Shown piece after piece: positions 33,877 through 42,063 of a DNA stretch of 64,000 nucleotides. Origin of the DNA: Saccharothrix deserti. Its GTDB lineage: Bacteria > Actinomycetota > Actinomycetes > Mycobacteriales > Pseudonocardiaceae. The stretch covers positions 167,751 through 231,750 of the forward strand of contig NZ_VKAB01000021.1 of the NCBI RefSeq assembly GCF_009769385.1. Reading direction: 5' to 3'. The notes beneath the pieces are model-generated. The model was not told the DNA's origin and did not search any database. It saw only the letters and a list, made by a program, of their open reading frames with translations. Position 1 is the first letter of the stretch. Every line of letters begins with the position of its first letter. A program made the position numbers and the translations under genes.

Positions 33877-35777
33877 GCACGCTCTTCCTCGTGGCGCTGG
33901 TCGCCGCCGCGCTCTACGCGCGGCGGCGTTTCAGACGCGCTCAGGAACACGCGGCGGCGCACGGCAAACCGGGTCGCGCCCGGTGGCGCGCGATGGCCGT
34001 GGTGGTCGCGGTCGTCGGCCTCCAGGTCGTCATCGGCGCCACGCCCGCCCAGGCCGCGCCGTGCGGTGAGGCGCCGAACCCGGAACGGCCGGGGTCGGGC
34101 ATGGTCGGCGCGATCGACCCGCCGATCGGCAACGGCCTGCCGGACACGCCGTACCTGACCTACGGGTACGCGGGCATGGTCTGGCACACCTACCAGGAGA
34201 AGTGCTCCATCCCCAACGCCACCCCGGTGCTGGACACGTGGATGGGCAACGAGCTGTTCAACGTCGGCAAGAACATCGTCGGCGCGACGAACGCCCTGCA
34301 CTACACGGTCGTCGGCCAGGGTCTGCTCCAGCCGCTGGACGAAGCGGTGAAGGACGGCGTCCAGAGGGTCTACGACAACGTCTACCTGCGCTGGTTCGGC
34401 CTGGTCGCGTTGATCCTGGCGGTGTTGATGTTCCGCCAGATCTGGCAGGGCGACCTGGCCTCGATCAGCAAACGCGGGCTGTGGGCGCTGGCCGCGATGT
34501 GGCTGGCGACCTCCACGCTGGCGCTGCCCCAGTTCTACAACCTGCTGGACAACACGCTGGTCACGAAGACCTCGGAGATCCAGGCCGGGTTCATCAGCGT
34601 GGACGCGGGCCAGGACCAGCTCGACGTGCTGCCGTCGCGGCTGCACGACTCGGTGGTCTACCAGTCGTGGCTGCGCGGCGAGTTCGGCACGCCGGAGGCG
34701 CCGCAGGCCACCCAGTTCGGGCCGCAGCTGCTGGCCGCGCAGGCGTGGACGGTGCAGGAACTCACCGAGCACAAGGACGGCGACCAGGCCGCGCTGAACG
34801 CGAAGAAGGCCGAGTACAAGAGCATCTACACCCAGCTCGGCCCCACCCAGGGCTACTTCACCGGCGACGACGGCGGCCGCACCGGCGCCGGGTTCCTGTC
34901 GCTGCTGCAGGCCGTGGCGTTCTCGTTGTTCCAGCTGTTCGCGAAGGCCGCCGTGCTGCTGGCCCAGCTGCTGCTGCGGGTGCTCACGCTGGCCGGGCCG
35001 TTGATCGGCCTGGTTGCCTTGGTGCACCACGAGTTGCTGCGCAAGGTCGCCCGCGCCGCCGCCGTGACGGTGTTCAACGTGCTGGTGCTGGCGGTGCTGG
35101 CGGGCGTGCACGCGTTGCTGCTCCAGGCGATCTTCAACGCGACCGGGCTGACGCTGCTGACCAGGACGCTGCTCGGGCTGATGCTCACGCTCGTCTGCTT
35201 CATGGTCGGCAAACCGCTGCGTCGGATGTGGCAGATGGTCGAGATGTCGGTCGGTTCGGCGAGCAACGCGTTGCCGATGCGCGGCGGAGTCCTGTCCAGG
35301 CTGCGCAAGAAGAAGGAAGGCCCCTCGCCGCAGGAAGAGTTCTGGGACACCGTGCGCGAGACGGATCCGGACGGCCCCGAGGTGCCGCAGCGGGACCGGC
35401 GGCGGGTGCGGCCGGAGGCGGCCAACCCGGTGGCGGCGACCGCGCAGCGGTTGGACCGGGCCGGGAACAGCGTGGGCGAGTTGGGCTCCGGTGTCGGCGG
35501 GAACGGTGTCGCGGCGCTGCCCGCGGGCGGGTACAGCGGGCCCGCGGCGTTGCCGTCCGGGCGGTCGAGGGTGGTCGACGCGCCGCCCATCGCCGACCGC
35601 AACTACGACCGGATGGACGACGCGGTGCTCGTGCCGTCCCGGGCCAACGGGTTCAACAGGGTCGTGGACACGCCGGTCGTGCCGGGGCCCAGGCGTGCTG
35701 AGACGGAGGTCGTGGCGGGACGGCAGGTCCACGTGATCTACCGGCCGTCACGCGGGCTCGAGGTCAGGGACAGCTGA
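33873..35777 (+). CDS. VirB6-like polytopic membrane protein
   Basis: 634 residues. An N-terminal helix, a second one ending ATPAQAAPC (about 42-63), further helices near 175-215, and a cluster of five or so at about 345-450 are followed by a long disordered C-terminus rich in Gly/Pro/Arg. Position after VirB4 and topology suggest the VirB6/TrbL-type channel component. ATG 33873 overlaps the ATPase stop by 4 bp, and its stop overlaps the next ATG by 1 bp. Confidence 0.68.
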   Translation: MSTLFLVALVAAALYARRRFRRAQEHAAAHGKPGRARWRAMAVVVAVVGLQVVIGATPAQAAPCGEAPNPERPGSGMVGAIDPPIGNGLPDTPYLTYGYAGMVWHTYQEKCSIPNATPVLDTWMGNELFNVGKNIVGATNALHYTVVGQGLLQPLDEAVKDGVQRVYDNVYLRWFGLVALILAVLMFRQIWQGDLASISKRGLWALAAMWLATSTLALPQFYNLLDNTLVTKTSEIQAGFISVDAGQDQLDVLPSRLHDSVVYQSWLRGEFGTPEAPQATQFGPQLLAAQAWTVQELTEHKDGDQAALNAKKAEYKSIYTQLGPTQGYFTGDDGGRTGAGFLSLLQAVAFSLFQLFAKAAVLLAQLLLRVLTLAGPLIGLVALVHHELLRKVARAAAVTVFNVLVLAVLAGVHALLLQAIFNATGLTLLTRTLLGLMLTLVCFMVGKPLRRMWQMVEMSVGSASNALPMRGGVLSRLRKKKEGPSPQEEFWDTVRETDPDGPEVPQRDRRRVRPEAANPVAATAQRLDRAGNSVGELGSGVGGNGVAALPAGGYSGPAALPSGRSRVVDAPPIADRNYDRMDDAVLVPSRANGFNRVVDTPVVPGPRRAETEVVAGRQVHVIYRPSRGLEVRDS

Positions 35778-36385
35778 TGCCGATTCGGACCAACCGCGGC
35801 CGAGCGGCCGTGTACCGACGCCTGTGGGGCTGGCCGTTGCGGTCGCCGAAACACCTCGTCGCCACGATCGTCGGCGTGATCGTGGTCGTCACGACGATCA
35901 GCGTGGTGGTCCCGAACGCCGTCGGCCCGCGGACGAGCGGGGGCCAGGTGGGCGCCACGTCGTCCACGCAGACCCGCACGAGTGGGGGCAACCAGATCGG
36001 CGTGCTGCCGACCGCCACGACCTCGCCGTTGCCGACGAAGGCGCCGAGCCCCACGGCCGCGCCCAGTTCGGCCCCGGTGAACCCGGGCGCGCAGCTCGTC
36101 GCCGACGGGTGGGTGGACGCGTTCAGCTCCTACGAGCCGGGCAAGACGACCAAGGAGAAGTGGCTGGCGGGTCTCAAGCCCTTCACGTCGGACGAGCTGT
36201 TCCCCCGGTTGGAGTCGATCGAACCGGCGAACGTCCCCGTGGTGATCGACCAAGCGGTCAAGCCGATCAAGTCGTTCACCGATTCGGCGGAGTTCGAGGC
36301 GAAGCTCGAGGACGGCAGGCTCGTCGTGACCGTGGTGAAGCTCCCCGAGGGTTGGCGCGTGCACGAGTTCGACAAGGTGGGGTGA
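35777..36385 (+). CDS. VirB8/TcpC-like single-pass protein
   Basis: 202 residues. One membrane helix (about 29-48) is followed by a Ser/Thr/Pro linker (about 55-100) and a compact C-terminal domain (about 104-202, QLVADGWVDAFSSYEPGKTTKEKWLAGL...). Such NTF2-like domains on a single anchor are typical of VirB8/TcpC subunits in Gram-positive secretion systems. The assignment is by architecture and place in the operon. Confidence 0.58.
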   Translation: MPIRTNRGRAAVYRRLWGWPLRSPKHLVATIVGVIVVVTTISVVVPNAVGPRTSGGQVGATSSTQTRTSGGNQIGVLPTATTSPLPTKAPSPTAAPSSAPVNPGAQLVADGWVDAFSSYEPGKTTKEKWLAGLKPFTSDELFPRLESIEPANVPVVIDQAVKPIKSFTDSAEFEAKLEDGRLVVTVVKLPEGWRVHEFDKVG

Positions 36386-36386
36386 C

Positions 36387-37388
36387 ATGCTGAAGATCGG
36401 GTTGGTGGTGGTCGCGGTCGTCGCCGTGGTCGCCGTGGCCGTGGCCAACGGCGTGTCCACCGTGATCAACGAGAACACCCCGTCGGAGGAAACCGCCGGC
36501 ATCCGCATGGCGAGCTGCAACGCCTCGATCGGCCCGTGGACGGGCGGCGGCGAGGAGAAGGGGCGCGGCGACGCGGACCGGCTCACCGAGGAGCAGCGCA
36601 CCACCGTCGCGAACATCATCTCCATCGGCCGCGAGCTCAAGCTGCCGCCGTTGGCGTGGCAGATCGCCATCCAGGCGGGCATGACCGAATCGGGTCTGCG
36701 CAGCCTCGACTACGGCGACCGCGACTCGCTGGGCATCTTCCAGATGCGGCCGTCGATGGGCTGGGGCACGCCCGCCCAGGTGACCAACCCCGACTACGCG
36801 ATCCGCAAGTTCTACGACGTGCTGCTGAAGCTGCCGAACTGGGAGGAGCAGCGGCCCGGCGACTCGGCCCAGGACGTGGAGCGGTCGGCGTTCCCGGACC
36901 GCTACCACAGGTGGGAGGCCATGGCCGCCTTCCTGATCAGCAAGGAAGGCGACGTCACCGACCCGGCGGGCTGCGGCGAGGGCGCCGGCGAGTACCTGCT
37001 GGCGTCGAACGCGGCGGGCACCGCGATCGACTTCACCAAGGAGCAGTTGGGCGAGCCGTACCTGTGGGGCGGCAACGGTCCGGACCAGTGGGACTGCTCC
37101 GGCATCCTGGTCAAGGCGTTCGCCAAGGCAGGCGTGAAGATCCCGCGGGTGGCGAACGACCAGTACATGGCCGGTGGCGCGTACCTGCCGGTGCGCGAGG
37201 CCAAGGCCGGTGACCTGATCTTCTGGGCGACCAACCCGGCGAACCCGGTCACCGTGCACCACGTGGCGATGTACCTGGGCAACGACGAGTACATCCACGC
37301 GCCGCAGACCGGTGACGTGGTGAAGATCAGCAAGATCAACTGGGATTACCACGAGTTGATGCCACTGGCCGTCCGGCCGGGCGTGTAG
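36387..37388 (+). CDS. Peptidoglycan hydrolase: lytic transglycosylase + NlpC/P60
   Basis: 333 residues. After an N-terminal membrane helix (about 4-24) comes a lysozyme-like domain with Glu near 101 (AGMTESGL) and SLGIFQMRPS, then an NlpC/P60 domain with catalytic Cys in WDCSGILV (about 236) and His in TVHHVAMYLG (about 291). Two-domain hydrolases of this sort (VirB1/TcpG-like) open the cell wall for Gram-positive type IV secretion. It starts 1 bp after the previous stop. Confidence 0.85.
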   Translation: MLKIGLVVVAVVAVVAVAVANGVSTVINENTPSEETAGIRMASCNASIGPWTGGGEEKGRGDADRLTEEQRTTVANIISIGRELKLPPLAWQIAIQAGMTESGLRSLDYGDRDSLGIFQMRPSMGWGTPAQVTNPDYAIRKFYDVLLKLPNWEEQRPGDSAQDVERSAFPDRYHRWEAMAAFLISKEGDVTDPAGCGEGAGEYLLASNAAGTAIDFTKEQLGEPYLWGGNGPDQWDCSGILVKAFAKAGVKIPRVANDQYMAGGAYLPVREAKAGDLIFWATNPANPVTVHHVAMYLGNDEYIHAPQTGDVVKISKINWDYHELMPLAVRPGV

Positions 37389-37401
37389 GGGAGGCACGAC
37401 G

Positions 37402-37944
37402 GTGTTCAACCACGAACCCATCCAGCGCCCGGCCGGGCCGCCCGCGTCGAGCACGCCGACGCGGGACTACCTGAACACGCGGCCGCCCGGCACCGACCAG
37501 TCGTACGCGGTGCTGCCGCGGTCGCTGGTCGAGGCGATGCCGCTGCCCTGGCAGCAGCAGATGGCGCACCTGCTGGCCGATTTCCACCGCACGTTCGCGC
37601 ACCTCAACTGGCCGGTGTACCGGGTGGTGCCGTCCCGCATGGAACGGCTCGTCGACCTGGACGAGGACCAGTTGGCCGAGGTCGGCGCGATCGTGGAGAT
37701 CGACTCGGACGGTGAGCTGGTGTACCGGGACCGCAGCGGCGCGCTGATCACCGACCCGGAGCACAAGACGGTGCTGGTGTCGGTGCTCGACCCGATCCCG
37801 GGCGACTTCGCCAACGCCAACCAGAACACCCCGCCGCGCGGGTTCCCCCAACCGCCGATGGTGCCGCAGCCGACGTACCCCCAGTCGGGCCCGCTACCGG
37901 TGCAGGCGCCACCCGTGCAGGCGCCACCGCCACCCCAGTGGTGA
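37402..37944 (+). CDS. Proline-tailed soluble protein at the end of the secretion operon
   Basis: 180 residues with no signal or membrane segment. The folded part (about 30-135, LVEAMPLPWQQQMAHLLADFHRTFAHLNWPVYRVVPS) is followed by a Pro/Gln-rich tail with two copies of VQAPP. I do not recognise a family. GTG 37402 follows GGGGAGG. Position suggests an accessory or substrate of the secretion-like machine. Confidence 0.6.
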   Translation: MFNHEPIQRPAGPPASSTPTRDYLNTRPPGTDQSYAVLPRSLVEAMPLPWQQQMAHLLADFHRTFAHLNWPVYRVVPSRMERLVDLDEDQLAEVGAIVEIDSDGELVYRDRSGALITDPEHKTVLVSVLDPIPGDFANANQNTPPRGFPQPPMVPQPTYPQSGPLPVQAPPVQAPPPPQW

Positions 37945-37950
37945 ACATGA

Positions 37951-37968
37951 CATGCGCTCCCGCGCATG
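37951..37968 (+). terminator. Hairpin after the secretion operon
   Basis: CATGCGC (37951-37957) pairs with GCGCATG (37962-37968) around a TCCC loop, 7 bp after the stop of the last operon gene. Confidence 0.55.
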
Positions 37969-37981
37969 GAAACCTTGACTC

Positions 37982-38170
37982 ATGGCTGCTGATCCGAACG
38001 CGTGGTACTACTGCCTGACGCACCGCACGGTCGAGCACGGCGTGGGCTGCCGGGGCGCGGACCGCATGGGCCCCTACCCGGACGAGGCCACCGCCCAGCG
38101 CGCGCTGGACTTGGCGCGCGAGCGGACGAAAGCCGAGGACAAAGCCGATAAGGAGTGGGGCAAGCGCTGA
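37982..38170 (+). CDS. Small SPOR-type conserved protein
   Basis: 62 residues (DPNAWYYCLTHRTVEHGVGCRGADRMGPYPDEATAQRAL). The short YYC...GPYPDEATAQRAL pattern is seen in small actinobacterial proteins annotated as SPOR-like. Function unknown. It is a housekeeping-type gene and probably marks the return to conserved chromosome after the secretion operon. Confidence 0.7.
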   Translation: MAADPNAWYYCLTHRTVEHGVGCRGADRMGPYPDEATAQRALDLARERTKAEDKADKEWGKR

Positions 38171-38191
38171 GGCCGGCTTAGGGTTCAGCAC

Positions 38192-39598
38192 ATGGTGATC
38201 CGCACCGGTCGAGCGGACCTGGACTTCGGCGGCATCCGGACCGAGTTCGGCCTGCCCGAGGAGTTCCCGGCCGCCGCGCTGGCCGAGGCCCAGGCCGCGG
38301 TGTCCGGCGACGTCGGCCGGGAGGGCCGCGAGGACGCGACCGCGCTGCCGCTGGTGACGATCGACCCGCCCGGTGCGAAGGACCTGGACCAGGCCCTGCT
38401 GGTGGAACGGGTCGGCACGGGGTTCCGGGTGCACTACGCGATCGCCGACCTCGGCGCGTTCGTGGTGCCCGGCGGCGCGCTGGACACCGAGGTGCGCAAG
38501 CGCGGCCAGACGCTGTACCTGCCGGACGGCAACGTGCCGCTGCACCCGCCGGTGCTGTCGGAGGGCGCGGCGAGCCTGCTGCCAGGTCAGACGCGGCCGG
38601 CGGTGCTGTGGACGTTCGACTGCGGCCCGGACGGCGAGCCGGTCGAGGTGCGGGTGCGCCGGGCGGTGGTGCGCTCGACCGCCCAGTTCGACTACGAGGG
38701 CGTGCAGGCGTCGTTCGACGCGGGCACGCCGCACCCGTCGATCGAGGCCCTGCCGGACTTCGGCAGGCTGAGGCGGGAACGTGCGGCCGACCGCGGTGCG
38801 GTCGAGCTGCAACTGCCGGAGCAGGAGATCGTGCCGAACGGGGACGGCGACTGGAAGCTCGTGGTCCGCCCGCGCGCCGACGTCGACTCGTGGAACGCGG
38901 AGATATCGCTGCTCACCGGCATGGCGGCGGCGAAGATCATGCTGACGGCGAAGGTCGGTGTGCTGCGCACGCTGCCCGACGCGGACGACGGCGCGGTGGA
39001 CGCGTTGCGGCGGTCCGCGCACGCTTTGGGCGTCCCGTGGCCGGAGGGCGTGACCCCGTCCCGGCTGCTCGCGGGCCTGGACCCGAGCCGGCCGGAGGCG
39101 CTGGCGCTGTTCGTGGACGCGACCCGCCTGCTGCGCGGCGCCGGCTACACGGCGTTCAACGGCGAGCTCCCGTCGATCTCCACGCACGCCGGCCTGGCCG
39201 CCCCGTACACCCACGTGACCGCACCCCTGCGCCGCTTGGTGGACCGCTTCACCACCGAGGTCTGCCTGGCCGTGACCGCGGGCCAGGAGGTGCCCGAGTG
39301 GCTGGCCAAGGCGCTGCCCCTGCTGCCGGGCCTGATGGGCGGTTCGGACGCGCTGGCGAGCAAGGTCGACCGGGCGTGCCTGGACCAGGTCGAGGCGTGG
39401 GTGCTGGCCGACCGGGTGGGCCACGAGTTCGAGGCGATCGTGCTGCGCGCCGATGCGAACGGCGCGGACGTCTTCGTAGCCCAACCGCCCGTGATGGGCC
39501 GCTGCACGGGGGAGAACCTGCCGGAAGGCGAGCGCGTCGCCGTGCGGCTGGTGGAGGCCGACCCGGAGCGCCGGAAGGTCGTCTTCGAACGCCTGTGA
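38192..39598 (+). CDS. RNB-domain ribonuclease (RNase II/R family)
   Basis: 468 residues, shorter than RNase R because the cold-shock and S1 domains are missing. The RNB domain is clear: TIDPPGAKDLDQAL (acidic catalytic cluster), HYAIADLGAFV, GQTLYLPDGNVPLHPPVLSEGAASLLPG and YTHVTAPLRRLVDRF. It degrades RNA 3' to 5'. The compact form is common in actinobacteria. Confidence 0.9.
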   Translation: MVIRTGRADLDFGGIRTEFGLPEEFPAAALAEAQAAVSGDVGREGREDATALPLVTIDPPGAKDLDQALLVERVGTGFRVHYAIADLGAFVVPGGALDTEVRKRGQTLYLPDGNVPLHPPVLSEGAASLLPGQTRPAVLWTFDCGPDGEPVEVRVRRAVVRSTAQFDYEGVQASFDAGTPHPSIEALPDFGRLRRERAADRGAVELQLPEQEIVPNGDGDWKLVVRPRADVDSWNAEISLLTGMAAAKIMLTAKVGVLRTLPDADDGAVDALRRSAHALGVPWPEGVTPSRLLAGLDPSRPEALALFVDATRLLRGAGYTAFNGELPSISTHAGLAAPYTHVTAPLRRLVDRFTTEVCLAVTAGQEVPEWLAKALPLLPGLMGGSDALASKVDRACLDQVEAWVLADRVGHEFEAIVLRADANGADVFVAQPPVMGRCTGENLPEGERVAVRLVEADPERRKVVFERL

Positions 39599-39652
39599 CC
39601 CGGACAGCCCGCGGGAGCGGCCGGGTTCCGGCGGGTGTGATGTGATGGCTTG

Positions 39653-40321
39653 GTGACTGATATTCGTGAGCTCACCGTCGGGGTCCTGGGTGGTACCGGT
39701 GCGCAGGGCAAGGGGTTGGCGGTGCGGTGGGCCAAGGCGGGTTTGAAGGTCGTCATCGGGTCGCGCAACGTCGAACGCGCCGAAGCCGCGGCCGAGGAGG
39801 TGCGGGAGCTGACCGGGGTCGGGCACGTCAGCGGCGCGGACAACGAGGGTTGCGCGGAGCAGGCGGACGTGGTGCTGATCGCGGTGCCGTGGGACGGGCA
39901 CGCGGACACCGTGGCCTCCCTGCGCGAACCGCTCAAGGGCAAGATCGTGATCGACTGCGTGAACCCGCTCGGCTTCGACAAGCAGGGCCCGTTCGCGCTG
40001 CCCGTGCCGGAGGGCAGCGCCGCCCAGCAGGCCGCCGCGCTCCTGCCGGACTCCCGCGTCACGGCCGCGTTCCACCACGTCTCCGCGGTCAACCTGGCCG
40101 ATCTGAGCATCGACGCCGTGGACAACGACATCCTGGTCCTCGGTGACGACCGCGAGGCCACCGACCTGGTCCGCGCGCTGGCCGAGACCATCCCCGGCTT
40201 CCGGGGCGTCTACGGCGGACGGCTGCGCAACGCCCACCAGGTGGAGGCGTTCACCGCGAACCTCATCGCGATCAACCGCCGGTACAAGGCGCACGCCGGC
40301 CTGAAGATCACCGACATCTGA
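39653..40321 (+). CDS. F420-dependent NADP reductase (FNO-like)
   Basis: 222 residues. The Rossmann motif GVLGGTGAQGKGLAVRWAKAG is followed by VVIGSRN (NADP phosphate binding Ser/Arg) and a C-terminal helix, as in F420H2:NADP+ oxidoreductase. It moves hydride between coenzyme F420 and NADP. GTG 39653 was preferred over the TTG directly before it. One-base overlap (TGATG) with the next gene. Confidence 0.87.
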   Translation: MTDIRELTVGVLGGTGAQGKGLAVRWAKAGLKVVIGSRNVERAEAAAEEVRELTGVGHVSGADNEGCAEQADVVLIAVPWDGHADTVASLREPLKGKIVIDCVNPLGFDKQGPFALPVPEGSAAQQAAALLPDSRVTAAFHHVSAVNLADLSIDAVDNDILVLGDDREATDLVRALAETIPGFRGVYGGRLRNAHQVEAFTANLIAINRRYKAHAGLKITDI

Positions 40322-41073
40322 TGCTGCCCGTCGACGACCTCGGTGAGCCGGTCCCGCTGCCCGGACCGCCGAACCGCGTGGTCAGCCTGGTGCCTTCGCT
40401 CACCGAGGCGCTCGCCGAGGCCGTCGACCCGGCGGTGCTGATCGGCGCCACCGACTACTGCACCCACCCGCCCGACCTGGACGTGGCGCGGATCGGCGGC
40501 TCGAAGTACCCGAAGGTCGACCGGGTGCTGGCGCTGCGGCCCGATCTGGTCGTGGCCAACAGCGAGGAGAACCGACCCCAGGACGTGGAACGGCTGCGTG
40601 CCGACGGCATCCCGGTGTGGGTGACGGCCGCGCCCGCCACCGTCCCCGCCGCCCTCGGTTCCCTGCGCCGCCTGTTCGGCACGGCGTGGGACGTGGAACC
40701 GGGCTGGCTGGTCGAGGCGGAACGCCTGTGGCGGGACGTGACGCCGCCGTGGGCGCGGGCCGTGGTCCCGGTGTGGCGCAAACCGTGGGTGGTGCTGGGC
40801 CGCGACACGTTCGCCGGTGACGTCCTGCTGCGCCTCGGCGTGGTCAACGTCTTCGCCGACCACACCGAGCGCTACCCGCGTCCGAAGCTCGACGAGCTCC
40901 AGGACGCCGACATCGTCGTGCTGCCCGACGAGCCGTACCTGTTCACCAAGGACAACGGCCCGCAGTTCTTCCCGAACCTGCGCCCGGTGCACGTCTCGGG
41001 CCGCTACCTCACCTGGTACGGCCCGTCGCTGGTGCACGCACGGAAGTCGCTGGAGACCGCGCTCAGACCTTGA
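40321..41073 (+). CDS. BtuF-like helical-backbone protein without signal peptide
   Basis: 250 residues resembling the helical-backbone metal receptor/periplasmic binding fold: NRVVSLVPSLTEAL, VDRVLALRPDLVVANSEEN, VVVLPDEPYLF. Unlike BtuF/FhuD proteins there is no signal peptide or lipobox, so it should act in the cytoplasm. The ligand is unknown; a corrinoid or metal chelate is possible. It is coupled to the F420:NADP reductase by TGATG and converges on the peptidase gene with an 11-bp overlap. Confidence 0.75.
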   Translation: MLPVDDLGEPVPLPGPPNRVVSLVPSLTEALAEAVDPAVLIGATDYCTHPPDLDVARIGGSKYPKVDRVLALRPDLVVANSEENRPQDVERLRADGIPVWVTAAPATVPAALGSLRRLFGTAWDVEPGWLVEAERLWRDVTPPWARAVVPVWRKPWVVLGRDTFAGDVLLRLGVVNVFADHTERYPRPKLDELQDADIVVLPDEPYLFTKDNGPQFFPNLRPVHVSGRYLTWYGPSLVHARKSLETALRP

Positions 41074-42004
41074 ACCGGTCGGTCGCGGCCAGCAGCGCCC
41101 GCAGGGTCCCCGGCTCGTCGAACGCGTGCCCGGCGTCCGGCACCATCACCAGCTCCGACCCCGGCCACGCCCGGTGCAGGTCCCACGCCGACGTGGCCGG
41201 TGTGGCGATGTCGTACCGGCCCTGCACGATCACGCCGGGGATGCCGGCGAGCTTGCCGGCGTCACGCAGCAGCTGCCCTTCCTCCAGCCACCCGGCGTGC
41301 CGGAAGTAGTGGTTCTCGATCCGCGCGAACGCCAGCGCGTACCGGGGCTGCGCGAACGCCTCCACCAGCTCGGGCCGCGGCAGCAGCGCCACCGTCGACC
41401 CCTCCCACACGCTCCACGCCACCGCGGCCGGTTCGTGCACGGCGGGATCGGGGTCGTTCAGCAGCCGGGCGTAGGTCTCGATCACGTCGGCGCCGTCCGG
41501 CACGAGCGCCGCCACCCGCTCCCACAGCTCCGGGAACAGGAACCCCGCCCCGCCGCCGTAGTACCAGTCGAGTTCCTTGCGGCGCAGGGTGAAGATGCCG
41601 CGCAGCACCAGCTCGGTGACCCGTTCCGGGAACGTCTCGGCGTACGCCAGCGCCAGCGTCGACCCCCACGACCCGCCGAACACCTGCCACCGGTCCACGC
41701 CCAGGTGCTCGCGGACCTTCTCCAGGTCCGCCACGAGGTGCCAGGTGGTGTTCGCGGACAGGTCCGCGTTCGGCTCGGAGGCGTGCGGGATCGACCGCCC
41801 GCAACCACGCTGGTCCACCAGCACGATCCGGTACACGGCCGGGTCGAACAGCCTGCGGTGCACGGGCGCGCAGCCGCCGCCGGGGCCGCCGTGCAGGAAC
41901 ACCACGGGCTTGCCGTAGGGGTTGCCGCAGACTTCCCAGTACACGCGGTTGCCGTCGCCGACGTCGAGCAGGCCCTGGTCGTAGGGCTCGATCTCGGGGT
42001 ACAT
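41063..42004 (-). CDS. pip: Prolyl aminopeptidase (S33)
   Basis: 313 residues, alpha/beta hydrolase. Motifs: HGGPGGG (oxyanion region), DQRGCGRS, nucleophile GGSWGS, Asp in GRYDIATP and His in DAGHAFD. It removes N-terminal proline from peptides. ATG 42004 begins the conserved MYPEIEPYDQGLLDV; the frame is open a little further upstream. Confidence 0.92.
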   Translation of the reverse strand: MYPEIEPYDQGLLDVGDGNRVYWEVCGNPYGKPVVFLHGGPGGGCAPVHRRLFDPAVYRIVLVDQRGCGRSIPHASEPNADLSANTTWHLVADLEKVREHLGVDRWQVFGGSWGSTLALAYAETFPERVTELVLRGIFTLRRKELDWYYGGGAGFLFPELWERVAALVPDGADVIETYARLLNDPDPAVHEPAAVAWSVWEGSTVALLPRPELVEAFAQPRYALAFARIENHYFRHAGWLEEGQLLRDAGKLAGIPGVIVQGRYDIATPATSAWDLHRAWPGSELVMVPDAGHAFDEPGTLRALLAATDRFKV

Positions 42005-42063
42005 GCGCACCACTCTGCCCGAGACCGGCGGCGAGTGGATCAACCCCGAAGCCGGGAGCCGCG

